A DNA stretch of 64,000 nt from Ectobacillus sp. JY-23 (GCF_023022965.1 NZ_CP095462.1:620001-684000), one strand, 5' to 3'; positions 9,012 through 17,995 are shown, counted from the first letter of the stretch. Made by a program: numbers and translations. Notes: generated by a model not told the origin, from the sequence alone.

Positions 9012-9618
9012 TCATCACTCGGTGTTTCTAATTCTACTTGTCGATACGCTTTGAACCACCAGTATTTTGCTAGTATATAATAGACAACTGCACCTACAAT
9101 AAAACCGACAACAAACAAATACGTAGCTAATGCATAGGTAACTGCTCCACCGATAATCCAACCGAGAAATCCCGCTATATTAACCCCTTTGTAGTAGCGA
9201 AATTACCCATCATGCTCTTATAAATCCGGTACATTGACTCGTCTTTTACGAAGTAGATAATAATCTGCGAATAAAATGCCTACGATTGCTGAAAGTACAC
9301 CGCCTACAATGAGAAGTGCTGGAATAATAACGTTAAATAAACTCCAAGGCTGTGACTGCTACGCCTCCTGTTACTGGACTTTCAATCCAACTCCAAACGT
9401 CCCTACCTTCTTGCAATGCTTTATCGGACAACGTTGTATACATCCAAGTGGAAATTAAGATAATGATTGGTGCTGCTAAATCAGCAAAGCGTTCAACCAC
9501 TTTAATGCCGAGGGCTGTGTTAAACACCTGCAGTACGGCAAATAATACGTAACTTTTTATCTGCATGAGCCACCGGTAATAAGCCCGGTGATTTTAAGTA
9601 ATCTTCTCGTTTCGCCAT
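9002..9618 (-). pseudogene. NCS1-family nucleobase permease, multiply deleted
   Basis: Three separate pieces of one nucleobase:cation symporter-1 gene lie in order. The N-terminus is at 9618 (MAKREDYLKSPGLLPVAHAD). A middle block follows in another frame (YVLFAVLQVF, VVERFADLAAPIIILIS, VWSWIESPVTGG). The C-terminal helices come in yet further frames (FNVIIPALLIVGGVLSAIVG, then GFLGWIIGGAVTYALATYLF) and end at 9002. They amount to about 200 of the usual 480-500 residues, with at least two internal deletions and two frameshifts. A good ribosome site (GAGGGGGAG) survives. In a pyrimidine catabolic cluster this would have been the uracil/thymine or dihydropyrimidine importer. It cannot work now. 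Confidence 0.85.
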
Positions 9619-9633
9619 ATCGCTCCCCCTCTC

Positions 9634-11046
9634 CTATAGCACAGTTGCATTTTCTTTTGATGCGAGAGCCCCCCCATACTGCGCACGTTTAATATATTGA
9701 CCTTGCCCTGGCTTTCCGACAAATTGTTTATCGCGCACAATAAATTTACCACGGCTCAGTACACTCACAGGCTCACCTGTAATACGCATTCCTTCAAACG
9801 CACTGTAATCTACCGCCATATGATGTGTGCTTGCGGATATGACACGTTCCACATGTGGATCAAAAATAACTAAGTCTGCATCAGAGCCGACTGCGATGGT
9901 GCCCTTTCGCGGAAACAAACCAAATAACTTCGCTATTTTAGTAGACGTAATATCAACAAACTGATTGAGTGAAATACGCCCTTTTTTTACACCTTCTGAA
10001 AATAAAATGCTGACTCGGTCTTCAATGGTTGGACCGCCATTCGGAATTTTTGTAAAGTCACCCTTCCCAAGATCTTTTTGACCATGGAAGTCAAAAGAGC
10101 ATTGATCAGAACCTAGCGTTTGTAATTGTCCATTTTTCAAAGCCGTCCAAAGTGCCTCCTGATGGTGTTTTTCTCGTAATGGTGGTGACCACACGTATTT
10201 TGCGCCTTCAAAGTTTGGTTTCTCTAAGTAAGATTGATCAAGCACCAAATACTGAGGACACGTCTCTCCCCACACATCAAATCCTGCGTTTCGCGCCTCA
10301 GCGATTTTTTGTACCGCCTCACGGCAAGAAACGTGCACAACATACAATTGTGAATCTGCGAGACCTGTAAGCTGACATGCTCGGCCTGTTGCTTCCCCTT
10401 CTATCTCAGGTGGCCTTGTCAATGCGTGATAGATAGGCGCAGTATGGCCTTCTACGAGGGCTTGCTTTGTCAAGTACTCAATCACATCACCATTTTCAGC
10501 ATGCACCATAACAAGGGCGCCTAATTTCTTTGCTTCAAGAAGCGTCCTATATAGCGTTCCGTCATCTACCTGAAACACATTTTTATATGCCATAAATACC
10601 TTAAAAGATGTAATGCCTTCTTGAATAACCTTTGGTAACTCCTGTAATACCTCATCGGTAATTTCACCTATCATAAGATGGAATCCATAGTCGATGACCG
10701 CTTTTTCTTTTGCTTTTGCATGCCATGTGTTGATGGCTGTTTGCAAGGGCTCTCCTTTGTTCGTCAAACAAAAGTCAATAATTGTTGTCGTACCGCCAAA
10801 GGCTGCAGCAATGGTTCCTGTCTCGAAATCGTCCTTCGTTACCGTACCGCCAAAGGGCATATCCAAATGTGTATGCGGGTCAATTGCGCCTGGAAATACA
10901 TAACGTCCGCTCGCATCAACTACTTCCGCCCCTTCTTGTGGCAATCTTTTTCCAATTGCGGTGATCACACCATTCTCGATACAAATATCACCTTGGTATG
11001 TATCAGAAGCGGTTACAACGGTTCCATTTATAATCAGTTTTTTCAT
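9634..11046 (-). CDS. hydA: Dihydropyrimidinase (D-hydantoinase)
   Basis: A 470-residue cyclic amidohydrolase that opens dihydrouracil/dihydrothymine to N-carbamoyl-beta-amino acids, step two of the reductive pathway. The two-metal site is complete: His-x-His in GAIDPHTHLDMPFGG, the carbamylated lysine in GITSFKVFMAYK, histidines in MVHAENGD and YVVHVSC, and the aspartate in LGSDQCSFD. The start at 11046 is preferred because an AAGGAGGG site lies 5 bases upstream and it does not overlap preA; an in-frame ATG at 11088 would run into preA. It is third in the operon preT-preA-hydA. D-hydantoinase is the same family and cannot be separated by sequence; context favours dihydropyrimidinase. Confidence 0.93.
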   Translation of the reverse strand: MKKLIINGTVVTASDTYQGDICIENGVITAIGKRLPQEGAEVVDASGRYVFPGAIDPHTHLDMPFGGTVTKDDFETGTIAAAFGGTTTIIDFCLTNKGEPLQTAINTWHAKAKEKAVIDYGFHLMIGEITDEVLQELPKVIQEGITSFKVFMAYKNVFQVDDGTLYRTLLEAKKLGALVMVHAENGDVIEYLTKQALVEGHTAPIYHALTRPPEIEGEATGRACQLTGLADSQLYVVHVSCREAVQKIAEARNAGFDVWGETCPQYLVLDQSYLEKPNFEGAKYVWSPPLREKHHQEALWTALKNGQLQTLGSDQCSFDFHGQKDLGKGDFTKIPNGGPTIEDRVSILFSEGVKKGRISLNQFVDITSTKIAKLFGLFPRKGTIAVGSDADLVIFDPHVERVISASTHHMAVDYSAFEGMRITGEPVSVLSRGKFIVRDKQFVGKPGQGQYIKRAQYGGALASKENATVL

Positions 11047-11057
11047 AATGCCCTCCT

Positions 11058-12332
11058 TTATTTTACTGGCTGATTTAACAGCGTACACGCAGATTGCCTC
11101 TCATTCCAAGTCATCGGTGGCAGCTCATGCGGAAGCTCTACCATAGAAATGGCTCCCTCCTCCGGGCAAACAATGGAGCATAGGTTACAACCAACACAAT
11201 CTTCCTCTCGTACAAGCAAATACGATTTTCCCTTCTCGTCCTTCAACATATCAATACATTGGTGTGATGTGTCTTCACAGGCGATATGACACTTATTGCA
11301 GTTGATACATACATCCGTATTAATACGAGCTACAACCTTATAGTTCAAATCTAAATTACCCCAATCTGAGTAACGCGGGACCGCTTTTCCAACCAAATCC
11401 ATAACAGAAGCAATACCCTTCTCATCTAAATAGTTATGGAGGCCATCAAGCATGTCCTCGACAATTCGAAAGCCGTGGTGCATAGCAGCTGTACATACCT
11501 GTACACCAGTTGCTCCCATTAACATAAACTCTACCGCATCGCGCCAACTTGACACCCCGCCCATGCCAGAAATGGGTACAGAAATGTGCGGATTCCGTGC
11601 ACATTCAGCAACCATATTTAATGCAATCGGCTTCACTGCCGGTCCGCAATAGCCTCCATGGGCTCCTTTTCCCGCAACATGCGGGATGGTATTCCACGTA
11701 TCCAAATCTACACCCGCTAGGCTATTAATGGTGTTAATCATACTCACTGCATCTGCACCGCCTCGAACAGCTGCTTCAGCAGTAACCGTAATATCAGTGA
11801 TATTTGGTGTAAGTTTAACAATAACAGGTGTTTGGGCTACTTCTTTTACCCAATATGTTTGTTTTTCAACCAGTTCTGGCACCTGTCCGGATGCTGAACC
11901 CATACCGCGTTCAGCCATACCATGCGGACATCCAAAATTGAGTTCTAGTCCATCTACACCTACAGCCTCGACACGCTTGACAATTTCATGCCACTTTTCC
12001 TGCTTTGGCTCTACCATCAAAGAAGCAATAACAGTATGATTTGGGAAACGTTTTTTTGTTTCATAGATCTCCTTCAAATTCACCTCTAAAGGACGATCCG
12101 TAATTAGTTCAATATTGTTAAAACCTGCAACACGCTGCCCGTTAAAGCTGACTGCTGCAAATCGGGAAGAAACGTTTAAAATAGGTTCACCGAGCGTCTT
12201 CCATACCGCCCCGCCCCAACCAGCCTCAAATGCCCGCTGCACTTGATAACCGGAATTAGTGGGAGGTGCGGAGGCGAGCCAAAACGGGTTAGGCGATTGA
12301 ATACCTGCAAAGTTGATTCGTAAATCCGCCAT
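11058..12332 (-). CDS. preA: NAD-dependent dihydropyrimidine dehydrogenase, catalytic subunit
   Basis: A 424-residue flavoprotein that reduces uracil or thymine at C5-C6. The N-terminal about 310 residues form an FMN TIM barrel of the dihydroorotate-dehydrogenase type (SPNPFWLASAPPTNSG, LNFGCPHGM, the CGPAVKPIAL segment). The C-terminus carries two 4Fe-4S motifs, CINCNKCHIAC and CVGCNLCSIVCPEEG, that link it electronically to PreT. Start at 12332: GGAGG lies 6 bases upstream, and the longer frame to 12383 lies inside preT. preT ends one base before this start, so translation is coupled. Confidence 0.94.
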   Translation of the reverse strand: MADLRINFAGIQSPNPFWLASAPPTNSGYQVQRAFEAGWGGAVWKTLGEPILNVSSRFAAVSFNGQRVAGFNNIELITDRPLEVNLKEIYETKKRFPNHTVIASLMVEPKQEKWHEIVKRVEAVGVDGLELNFGCPHGMAERGMGSASGQVPELVEKQTYWVKEVAQTPVIVKLTPNITDITVTAEAAVRGGADAVSMINTINSLAGVDLDTWNTIPHVAGKGAHGGYCGPAVKPIALNMVAECARNPHISVPISGMGGVSSWRDAVEFMLMGATGVQVCTAAMHHGFRIVEDMLDGLHNYLDEKGIASVMDLVGKAVPRYSDWGNLDLNYKVVARINTDVCINCNKCHIACEDTSHQCIDMLKDEKGKSYLLVREEDCVGCNLCSIVCPEEGAISMVELPHELPPMTWNERQSACTLLNQPVK

Positions 12333-12333
12333 C

Positions 12334-13677
12334 TTATACCTCCTTTGGTTGTGCTTCTTTTTGCAATACCTCATGAATCGCATGTGCTGTTAATTTCCCT
12401 TGCTGAACGGCGGTTACAACCATGGCCTCCCCCTTCCCTTTTCCGAACACCACATCACCACATGCAAATACCTGCGGATGAGAAGTGCGATGCCCCTTAT
12501 CAATTGTAAGAGCGCCGTCTGTATGATGGAGGCCAAAGCTTTCTATTAAGCTAGTATGGCGCTTTTGACCAATTGCTTTAATAACACCGTCTGCAGGTAA
12601 AATAAATTCTGATCCAGCAATCGGTATGGGACGTTTACGTCCATCTTCCCCTGCCTCTGATAGCTTCATCTTTATGCACTCGATTGCGGTTACCTTACCG
12701 TCTGTTCCGATAATGCGCTTTGGTACTGTTAACCAACGAAATTCAACACAATCCTGCTTTGCAAATTCATATTCAAAGTCGTAAGCCGTCATTTCTACTC
12801 TTGTACGGCGATATAAGATTTTTACATTTTCAGCTCCTAGTCGAACGGAACATGTCGCCGCATCAATTGCGGTATTTCCTGCACCAATAACAACTATATT
12901 TTTTCCAATATATTGAGTAGGGAGTGTCCGCTTTGTTTCTTTGACAAATTGAATCGCATCGTGCACGCCTTCCAATTCTTCTCCAGGAATATGAAGACTT
13001 GGTACGTCTCCCATTCCAATTGCTAATACCACCGCATCATATGTTGCTAGCAAATCATTAGGCATTATATCTTTTCCGATTCGCGTATTGACTCGTATCG
13101 TCACCCCAAGTTTTTTGACTTGTTCCACTTCCCAGCGCGCAATACTTTGAGGTAAACGGAAGGAAACAATTCCATACGTGTTTAATCCTCCTGCTTCTTC
13201 ATCCGCTTCAAAAATGGTAACCTCGTATCCTTTACGTGCTAGTTCCCGCGCCGTCGATAACCCTGCCGGTCCACCACCAACAACCGCCACAGTTTTGCCG
13301 TTATATTTTCCAGGTGTAAAGAACGTTTGTTCATTCACAATGGCCCAATCTGTTGCATAGCGTTGTAAATTCCCTATCATAATCGGCTTTGTTGAATGAT
13401 TTAAGACACAAGCGCCCTCACACAGCTCTTCCGTTGGACATACTCTTGCGCAACTGGCCCCTACTGGATTTGCTTCCATAATCGTCTTTGCAGATCCCTT
13501 CATATTGCCAGATGCAATCTTTTTGATAAAAGAAGGAATGTCAATTCCAGTGGGACATGCAGTGATGCACGGTGCGTCATAGCAATACAAACAACGATTT
13601 GCTTCTTCTACCGCCTCCCGCTTTGACAAAGCAGTTTCGATTTCTTGAAAGTTATTCTCTAATTGCAAATGATTCAC
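12334..13677 (-). CDS. preT: NAD-dependent dihydropyrimidine dehydrogenase, electron-transfer subunit
   Basis: A 447-residue glutamate-synthase-small-subunit-like flavoprotein that passes electrons from NADH to PreA. The N-terminal cysteine-rich part holds two 4Fe-4S cluster motifs (CLYCYDAPCITACPTG and CARVCPTEELCEGAC). The dinucleotide folds follow: FAD at VAVVGGGPAGLSTA and NAD(P) at IVVIGAGNTAIDAA; the closing ACGDVVFG is the FAD end motif. The GTG at 13677 is preferred, 5 bases after GGGGGGAG; the upstream ATG at 13701 lacks a site. It is the first gene of the leftward operon, with a CodY-like box about 65 bases upstream. Confidence 0.92.
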   Translation of the reverse strand: MNHLQLENNFQEIETALSKREAVEEANRCLYCYDAPCITACPTGIDIPSFIKKIASGNMKGSAKTIMEANPVGASCARVCPTEELCEGACVLNHSTKPIMIGNLQRYATDWAIVNEQTFFTPGKYNGKTVAVVGGGPAGLSTARELARKGYEVTIFEADEEAGGLNTYGIVSFRLPQSIARWEVEQVKKLGVTIRVNTRIGKDIMPNDLLATYDAVVLAIGMGDVPSLHIPGEELEGVHDAIQFVKETKRTLPTQYIGKNIVVIGAGNTAIDAATCSVRLGAENVKILYRRTRVEMTAYDFEYEFAKQDCVEFRWLTVPKRIIGTDGKVTAIECIKMKLSEAGEDGRKRPIPIAGSEFILPADGVIKAIGQKRHTSLIESFGLHHTDGALTIDKGHRTSHPQVFACGDVVFGKGKGEAMVVTAVQQGKLTAHAIHEVLQKEAQPKEV

Positions 13678-13740
13678 CTTGTCTCCCCCCTTCAACATCA
13701 CAAAACAAAGCTATCACGCTAAGCTTTTTATAATTGTAAT

Positions 13741-13755
13741 AATTTTCTGATAAAT
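13741..13755. promoter_or_regulatory. CodY-like box upstream of preT
   Basis: AATTTTCTGATAAAT differs at two of 15 positions from the CodY consensus AATTTTCWGAAAATT. A weaker match (three differences) lies at 13814-13828. Placed 64 bases before the preT start, it suggests repression of pyrimidine catabolism when branched-chain amino acids and GTP are plentiful. Confidence 0.5.
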
Positions 13756-13837
13756 TTACATTAGACAATCAGTTAAATGATTACACAAGCTCATTTACCA
13801 CAATGTACAGGAATATTGTCAGAAAATCTGACGTGAA

Positions 13838-13987
13838 CTAGAAAAGCGCAAGCGGCTCGTTTAGCTTCATAAGGCAGAGGTTCCTGGCACAAAAAGGCGT
13901 TTTTTGCCTTTATGGGCTGGGGTTCTCTGACTGAAGAAGCTAGCCGCTGGAGCTAGACAATAGAAAAGCGCAAGCGGCTCGTTTAGC
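13838..13987. repeat. Palindromic intergenic repeat plus a truncated second copy
   Basis: A unit of about 123 bases opens with CTAGAAAAGCGCAAGCGGCT and closes with AGCCGCTGGAGCTAG, so its ends are partly inverted. It contains an inner hairpin AAAAAGGCGT/GCCTTT. Immediately after it, 27 bases of the left end recur (13961-13987), giving a tandem partial copy. No coding potential. The style is that of small palindromic repeats scattered between Bacillaceae genes. Confidence 0.6.
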
Positions 13988-14020
13988 ACTTATCATGAGT
14001 ATGAGATTACATGTTCCTAT

Positions 14021-14068
14021 AAAAAAAGAGACATTTGTAGTAATTTTCATCTACAAACATCTCTTTTT
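14021..14068. terminator. Hairpin terminator, probably bidirectional
   Basis: Arms of about 18 bases (AAAAAGAGACATTTGTAG and CTACAAACATCTCTTTTT), complementary except for two central positions, with A- and T-runs on the outside. It lies about 100 bases past the kinase-like gene and upstream of preT. Confidence 0.65.
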
Positions 14069-14077
14069 AGAATGATT

Positions 14078-14182
14078 TGGCGATTTTCACACACTTTTTG
14101 GTGACTCTAGCACATTATCTGGCGACTTGGATGAGTAATTTGGCAACTTTCCTAAATAATTCAGTAACTACAACATATTTTT
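14078..14182. repeat. Five degenerate 21-bp tandem repeats
   Basis: Five units of exactly 21 bases begin at 14078, 14099, 14120, 14141 and 14162, each starting with a variant of TGGCGACT. The last covers the final codons of the kinase-like gene. Read on the minus strand in that gene's frame, the units beyond the stop spell a heptapeptide of the kind N-Y-x-x-K-S-P, broken by two stop codons. Confidence 0.7.
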
Positions 14183-14818
14183 AAATTTTTTATACACTCG
14201 ATAAGAGTACCTGACTAGATCAAGCAATGTGTAGGGCACTTTAATGCGCCGTTTATAAAATAAAGGAAGATATATACGATAATAGGCTCTAACAAGATCT
14301 CTCCATTTGGTGTCTTCTCCTTGTTTATAAAAGTCTGATATGTCAACTACGTATCCTCGACCATTATGCATCATTACATTTTTACCGTGCACATCAAACG
14401 GATTAAGCCCTCTCTCTTTTGCATAACAAAGCGCTTCATTCACATCTATAATTACAGATTCTGGAATGGGTAGACCGCGATGAAATGCATCATACAGCGT
14501 CATGCCATATAACCTTTTCAGTACCAGATATACATCTCCTTTATACAATAACTGAGAGTACGCAGGATGTTCACCAAGCCTTCTATATACCTCCGCTTCT
14601 TTTTCTAAACCAGCAAAATCCCTGGCATATACCTTTACAACCCAATGCGGATAATTTATATGTGTAAATACCCCTGCGTAGTTGCCGGTTCCTACACATT
14701 CCCATTCACTAGGAATTCGAGTAATACGCACAGGATCATATACATATTCACTTTCTAATATCAATTCGGGTAATAACTGCTGTTCAATCATGTCTGTAAA
14801 GCTGTAGATGTTGTTCAT
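14168..14818 (-). CDS. Protein-kinase-like protein (YrzF-like)
   Basis: A 216-residue small kinase-fold protein. A glycine-loop-like GTGNYAGVF is followed by an invariant-lysine candidate in WVVKVYARD, the catalytic loop FDVHGKNVMM (Asp-x-x-x-x-Asn) and the metal-binding VVDISDF. This is the minimal lipopolysaccharide-kinase/RIO-like layout found in B. subtilis YrzF, annotated as a probable serine/threonine kinase. The substrate is unknown. The gene stands alone. Its TAG stop lies inside the first of the 21-bp repeats, and the frame stays open for about 20 further codons, so a longer ancestral C-terminus is possible. Confidence 0.7.
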   Translation of the reverse strand: MNNIYSFTDMIEQQLLPELILESEYVYDPVRITRIPSEWECVGTGNYAGVFTHINYPHWVVKVYARDFAGLEKEAEVYRRLGEHPAYSQLLYKGDVYLVLKRLYGMTLYDAFHRGLPIPESVIIDVNEALCYAKERGLNPFDVHGKNVMMHNGRGYVVDISDFYKQGEDTKWRDLVRAYYRIYLPLFYKRRIKVPYTLLDLVRYSYRVYKKFKNML

Positions 14819-15002
14819 ATTTCCCCCACTGCAGAAACATCTGCGTTCTTACTAACTTCTTTTTATATTTACTTCATTACAATCTAAAAAATAATTTATT
14901 CTTTTAATATATACCTTGAAAACATCTTCACTATCTTCTTTGTTTTTAGTATAATTTTTGTATATTTAAATATTTTTCTATTAAGAGATTGGAGATTGAA
15001 TT

Positions 15003-16307
15003 ATGAGTCCATTATTTTTTAAAAAGAAAACCAAAAGTGTTTTCTTACTCAGTGATTTACATCAATATGAAGAGAAAGTAAGCCTATACAAGGATCATGC
15101 CGCCTTAAACAAACACATTGATATGATTGGATTAGAAAAAAAAGATCTCGCCGTTCTAGCACTTTTACAACCTATTATACAGCAACATATGGAAGAAATT
15201 CTAACCGATTTTTATAAAAACATTGGTGCTGAGACACGTTTATCAGCGATTATTAATGAAAACAGTACAGTAGAAAAATTAAAAGGTACATTAGCAACGC
15301 ACATTAGTGAAATGTTCAGCGGTACAGTTGATGCAATTTTCATGGAAAAAAGACAGAAGATTGCAATTACACATTTCCGAATTGGTCTGAAGCCAAAATG
15401 GTATATTGCTGCGTTTCAAAATTTACTGATGTATGTATCAAATATTATCTCACTTCACGTTAAGGACCTAACAGAATACAAGTTTGCTATGCAGGCTGTT
15501 TCTAAGATGTTTATACTAGAACAACAGCTCGTACTCGATGCATATGAAAACGAGGTTACACAAACAGCGGAAGCAAATACGCAAAAACAACAAGCACTTC
15601 GTAACAATCTAAGCGATGTTGCGCAGCAATTGGCAACGGTTGCCGAACAAACAAGCCGTTCTGTTTCTGCTATTAATGAACAAACAAAAGATTTAAATGG
15701 TATGTCTGTACATACTTTAGAGATTGCAGCCACAACAGAAACGGCTGCTGAAAAAGGAAAACATGACTTAGATAATCAGCAAACATTGATGAACCGTATT
15801 CAAGAAAGCACAGAAGATATTATGGATAAAATCACCGTACTTCATAATGTATCAAACGAAATTCATAACATTGCAAGCATTGTTACCGCGATTGCCGAAC
15901 AAACAAATCTGTTGGCGCTAAACGCAGCCATTGAAGCAGCGCGTGCGGGTGAGCATGGTAAAGGTTTCGCCGTAGTAGCAGACGAAGTTCGCAAGCTGTC
16001 TGAAGAAACCAAGGTTTCCGTTTCAGGTGTTTCCGATTTAATTGCTAAAATTAATGAACAAATTGCTATGACGTCTAATCGTATGAAAGATGTAGCTGAA
16101 CTGATTAAGCAAAGTCACAGCCAAACAGAAAAAATGAGCGAATCATTTGAAACAGTACTATTAAGCATTCATTCTAATAAAGCACAAAATGTACAAACAC
16201 AAGAAGAATTACTTAAGATTTCACGTATGATTCAAGATGCCAACGAGGCAGTAAAACAGGTGTCCTCTTCTGCGGAAGAATTAAACACACTGTCAGCGCA
16301 ATTGTAA
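15003..16307 (+). CDS. hemAT: Heme-based aerotactic transducer (globin-coupled chemoreceptor)
   Basis: A 434-residue soluble oxygen sensor for aerotaxis. Residues about 20-190 form the sensor globin: the proximal heme histidine is H124 in [14 protein letters not shown], and the distal tyrosine equivalent is Y71 in LTDFYKNIG. The C-terminal half is a cytoplasmic MCP signalling domain with the conserved tip ([18 protein letters not shown]). There are no membrane segments, as in B. subtilis HemAT. It signals through CheA/CheW. A TTGGAG site precedes the ATG. It is monocistronic, with the terminator at 16311-16344. Confidence 0.93.
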   Translation: MSPLFFKKKTKSVFLLSDLHQYEEKVSLYKDHAALNKHIDMIGLEKKDLAVLALLQPIIQQHMEEILTDFYKNIGAETRLSAIINENSTVEKLKGTLATHISEMFSGTVDAIFMEKRQKIAITHFRIGLKPKWYIAAFQNLLMYVSNIISLHVKDLTEYKFAMQAVSKMFILEQQLVLDAYENEVTQTAEANTQKQQALRNNLSDVAQQLATVAEQTSRSVSAINEQTKDLNGMSVHTLEIAATTETAAEKGKHDLDNQQTLMNRIQESTEDIMDKITVLHNVSNEIHNIASIVTAIAEQTNLLALNAAIEAARAGEHGKGFAVVADEVRKLSEETKVSVSGVSDLIAKINEQIAMTSNRMKDVAELIKQSHSQTEKMSESFETVLLSIHSNKAQNVQTQEELLKISRMIQDANEAVKQVSSSAEELNTLSAQL

Positions 16308-16310
16308 AAG

Positions 16311-16344
16311 CAAAAGGATTGAGCACATTCGCTCAATCCTTTTG
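16311..16344 (+). terminator. Terminator of hemAT
   Basis: A 13-bp perfect stem (AAAAGGATTGAGC/GCTCAATCCTTTT) with a short loop just after the stop codon. Confidence 0.9.
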
Positions 16345-16401
16345 TTGTATCTCTATCCCTCTCTTATTATAATAATGATAGAATTATTGTATTATAAGGG
16401 C

Positions 16402-16482
16402 ATGTAGTTTTTTCGACATATAACTAGAACAGCTGGTTAGATATTCGGTATGGGCAGCCCTTTACCCTGACTGCAACTACAT
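16402..16482 (+). ncRNA. Candidate structured leader RNA (three-way junction)
   Basis: Three helices can be drawn. P1 pairs 16402-16409 (ATGTAGTT) with 16475-16482 (AACTACAT). P2 pairs 16421-16427 with 16433-16439 (TAACTAG/CTGGTTA, one G-U). P3 pairs 16447-16450 and 16452-16454 with 16463-16466 and 16458-16460 (GGTA/TACC and GGG/CCC). It sits 75 bases before the TTG start of the membrane-protein gene. The fold and place suggest a riboswitch-like element, but the core matches no class I know (purine, TPP, FMN, SAM, preQ1, guanidine, fluoride). Confidence 0.4.
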
Positions 16483-16556
16483 ATCGCCAGTTTTTCTTTC
16501 CTCACTACCAAGAATGTCGTTTTTCTATGTGTGTTTATACAGAAAGGTGGTTTCCT

Positions 16557-17195
16557 TTGAAGAATAGAGTTGCGCTATATGATATTATTTTTTTTCTTGT
16601 CTTCCCGCTCGTTGTATGGAATTATGGTCGTGATATAATTGGTGACTATTATGCAATGCTCCTTTCTTCTGTACCCGGTATCATCTACAGCGTATATCGA
16701 TTTGTGGTTTTAAAGCAATTCAATGTATTCGGTATTTTTATGCTTGCAAACTTAATACTTGGCGCACTTGTAGATGTTCTGGCAGGTTCTGCTATACAGC
16801 TTCTTTGGAACAATGTGTACTATGCATATGCCTTAGCTGCTGTATTTGCATTGACAGCACTGTTTCGAAAACCACTTGCCTTGTACTTTGCATTGGATCT
16901 TGCGGAGCTGCAGGGTCAGGACCGAGGCAACCTACGTGAACTGTTTATGAGCAAGAAGCTGTTCACTGTATTTCAGCTGATTACACTCGGCTTCGCTGTT
17001 CGCGATATTGTTTTAGCCACCTTAAAAGTTTGGCTCATTACTGAATACGGTGTAGAAGCGTTTGATAAAGGCATTATTTTACGTCAAGCTATTAACTGGG
17101 GATTCTCAGCTATTTTTGTAATTGGGTTTTTATATGTTGCCAAAGCGGTGCAAGATGCTTCACCATCAGAAGAATCATTGGAAAAAAGCAACTGA
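16557..17195 (+). CDS. VC0807-family integral membrane protein
   Basis: A 212-residue protein, almost all hydrophobic, with about six helices. It resembles the VC0807-type membrane proteins found next to transporters in Bacillus, whose function is unknown. The TTG at 16557 is taken as start because AAAGGTGG lies 6 bases before it; an ATG at 16527 has no ribosome site. The C-terminal tail is short and acidic. It may be controlled by the structured leader at 16402-16482. Family assignment is from general pattern only. Confidence 0.6.
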   Translation: MKNRVALYDIIFFLVFPLVVWNYGRDIIGDYYAMLLSSVPGIIYSVYRFVVLKQFNVFGIFMLANLILGALVDVLAGSAIQLLWNNVYYAYALAAVFALTALFRKPLALYFALDLAELQGQDRGNLRELFMSKKLFTVFQLITLGFAVRDIVLATLKVWLITEYGVEAFDKGIILRQAINWGFSAIFVIGFLYVAKAVQDASPSEESLEKSN

Positions 17196-17259
17196 ATTTA
17201 GTTGTTTTTTCTTACCTACACGTTTGCTATGATATAACAAAAGCTGGGGGGGACTACAT

Positions 17260-17814
17260 ATGTTTTTTGCTTTTCAAGTAGATGAAGATATTACATTACG
17301 ACTACTCGACATGTCGCAGGCTGATCTCATTTTTAAAGCGTCAGACACTTCTCGTGAACATTTGCGACGCTGGCTCCCCTGGGTAGACGACACCCATACG
17401 GTAGAAGATACAAAGAAATTTATTCAAGCAACAATGGATCAATTTGCGCAGCATAAAGGGTTTTGTACAAGCATTTGGTGGCGCGATGAGTTTGCCGGTA
17501 TCATTGACTTTCATGGTTTACATACAACACTCAATAAAATCGAGATTGGCTATTGGTTACTTGAAAAACATCAAGGAAGAGGAATCATAACAAAGGCCTG
17601 CCGAGCTTTTGTAGATCATGCTTTTTCCGTGATGAAGCTAGAGCGCGTTGAGATTTTGGCAGCAGTCGGAAATACAAAGAGCCAAGCAATTCCAAAGCGC
17701 CTCGGCTTTAAGCAAGAGGGAGTCCTTCGAAAGTGCACAAAAACCTCAGAAGGACTTGAAGATGTTGTTATCTTCGGGCTATTAAAAGACGAATGGACAA
17801 AACAAGAGCACTAA
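17260..17814 (+). CDS. GNAT acetyltransferase, RimL/YdaF-like
   Basis: A 184-residue N-acetyltransferase of the ribosomal-protein-serine acetyltransferase type. The substrate-side block EHLRRWLPWVDDTHTVEDT and the acetyl-CoA loop around IGYWLLEKHQGRGIITKA (Q-x-x-G-R/G-x-A-like) are typical; the C-terminal LGFKQEGVLRK strand closes the fold. It should transfer acetyl from acetyl-CoA to an N-terminus or small amine; the target cannot be read. A run of Gs serves as ribosome site. The stop lies inside its own terminator. Confidence 0.85.
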   Translation: MFFAFQVDEDITLRLLDMSQADLIFKASDTSREHLRRWLPWVDDTHTVEDTKKFIQATMDQFAQHKGFCTSIWWRDEFAGIIDFHGLHTTLNKIEIGYWLLEKHQGRGIITKACRAFVDHAFSVMKLERVEILAAVGNTKSQAIPKRLGFKQEGVLRKCTKTSEGLEDVVIFGLLKDEWTKQEH

Positions 17815-17832
17815 ATCAGCGCTCTTGTTTTG
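17798..17832 (+). terminator. Terminator of the acetyltransferase gene
   Basis: A 12-bp perfect stem CAAAACAAGAGC/GCTCTTGTTTTG with an 11-base loop that contains the stop codon. Confidence 0.8.
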
Positions 17833-17995
17833 CCCATCTATTATGTCTCCCTATGTTTTCGTACGCATGAAGTGACCCTTCCCCCTAGACATGGATAGAA
17901 GCATGATCGGTTTCTAAACACTCAGCAGTAATAGCTATCCTCTATATATAACAAGCCACCAACGCTTCGTTGTCACAATCATTATGGTGCCTCCT

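Noticed and set aside
14078-14182. Tandem repeats as a CRISPR array
   Set aside because: Units are 21 bases, contiguous, without unique spacers, and degenerate; no cas genes.
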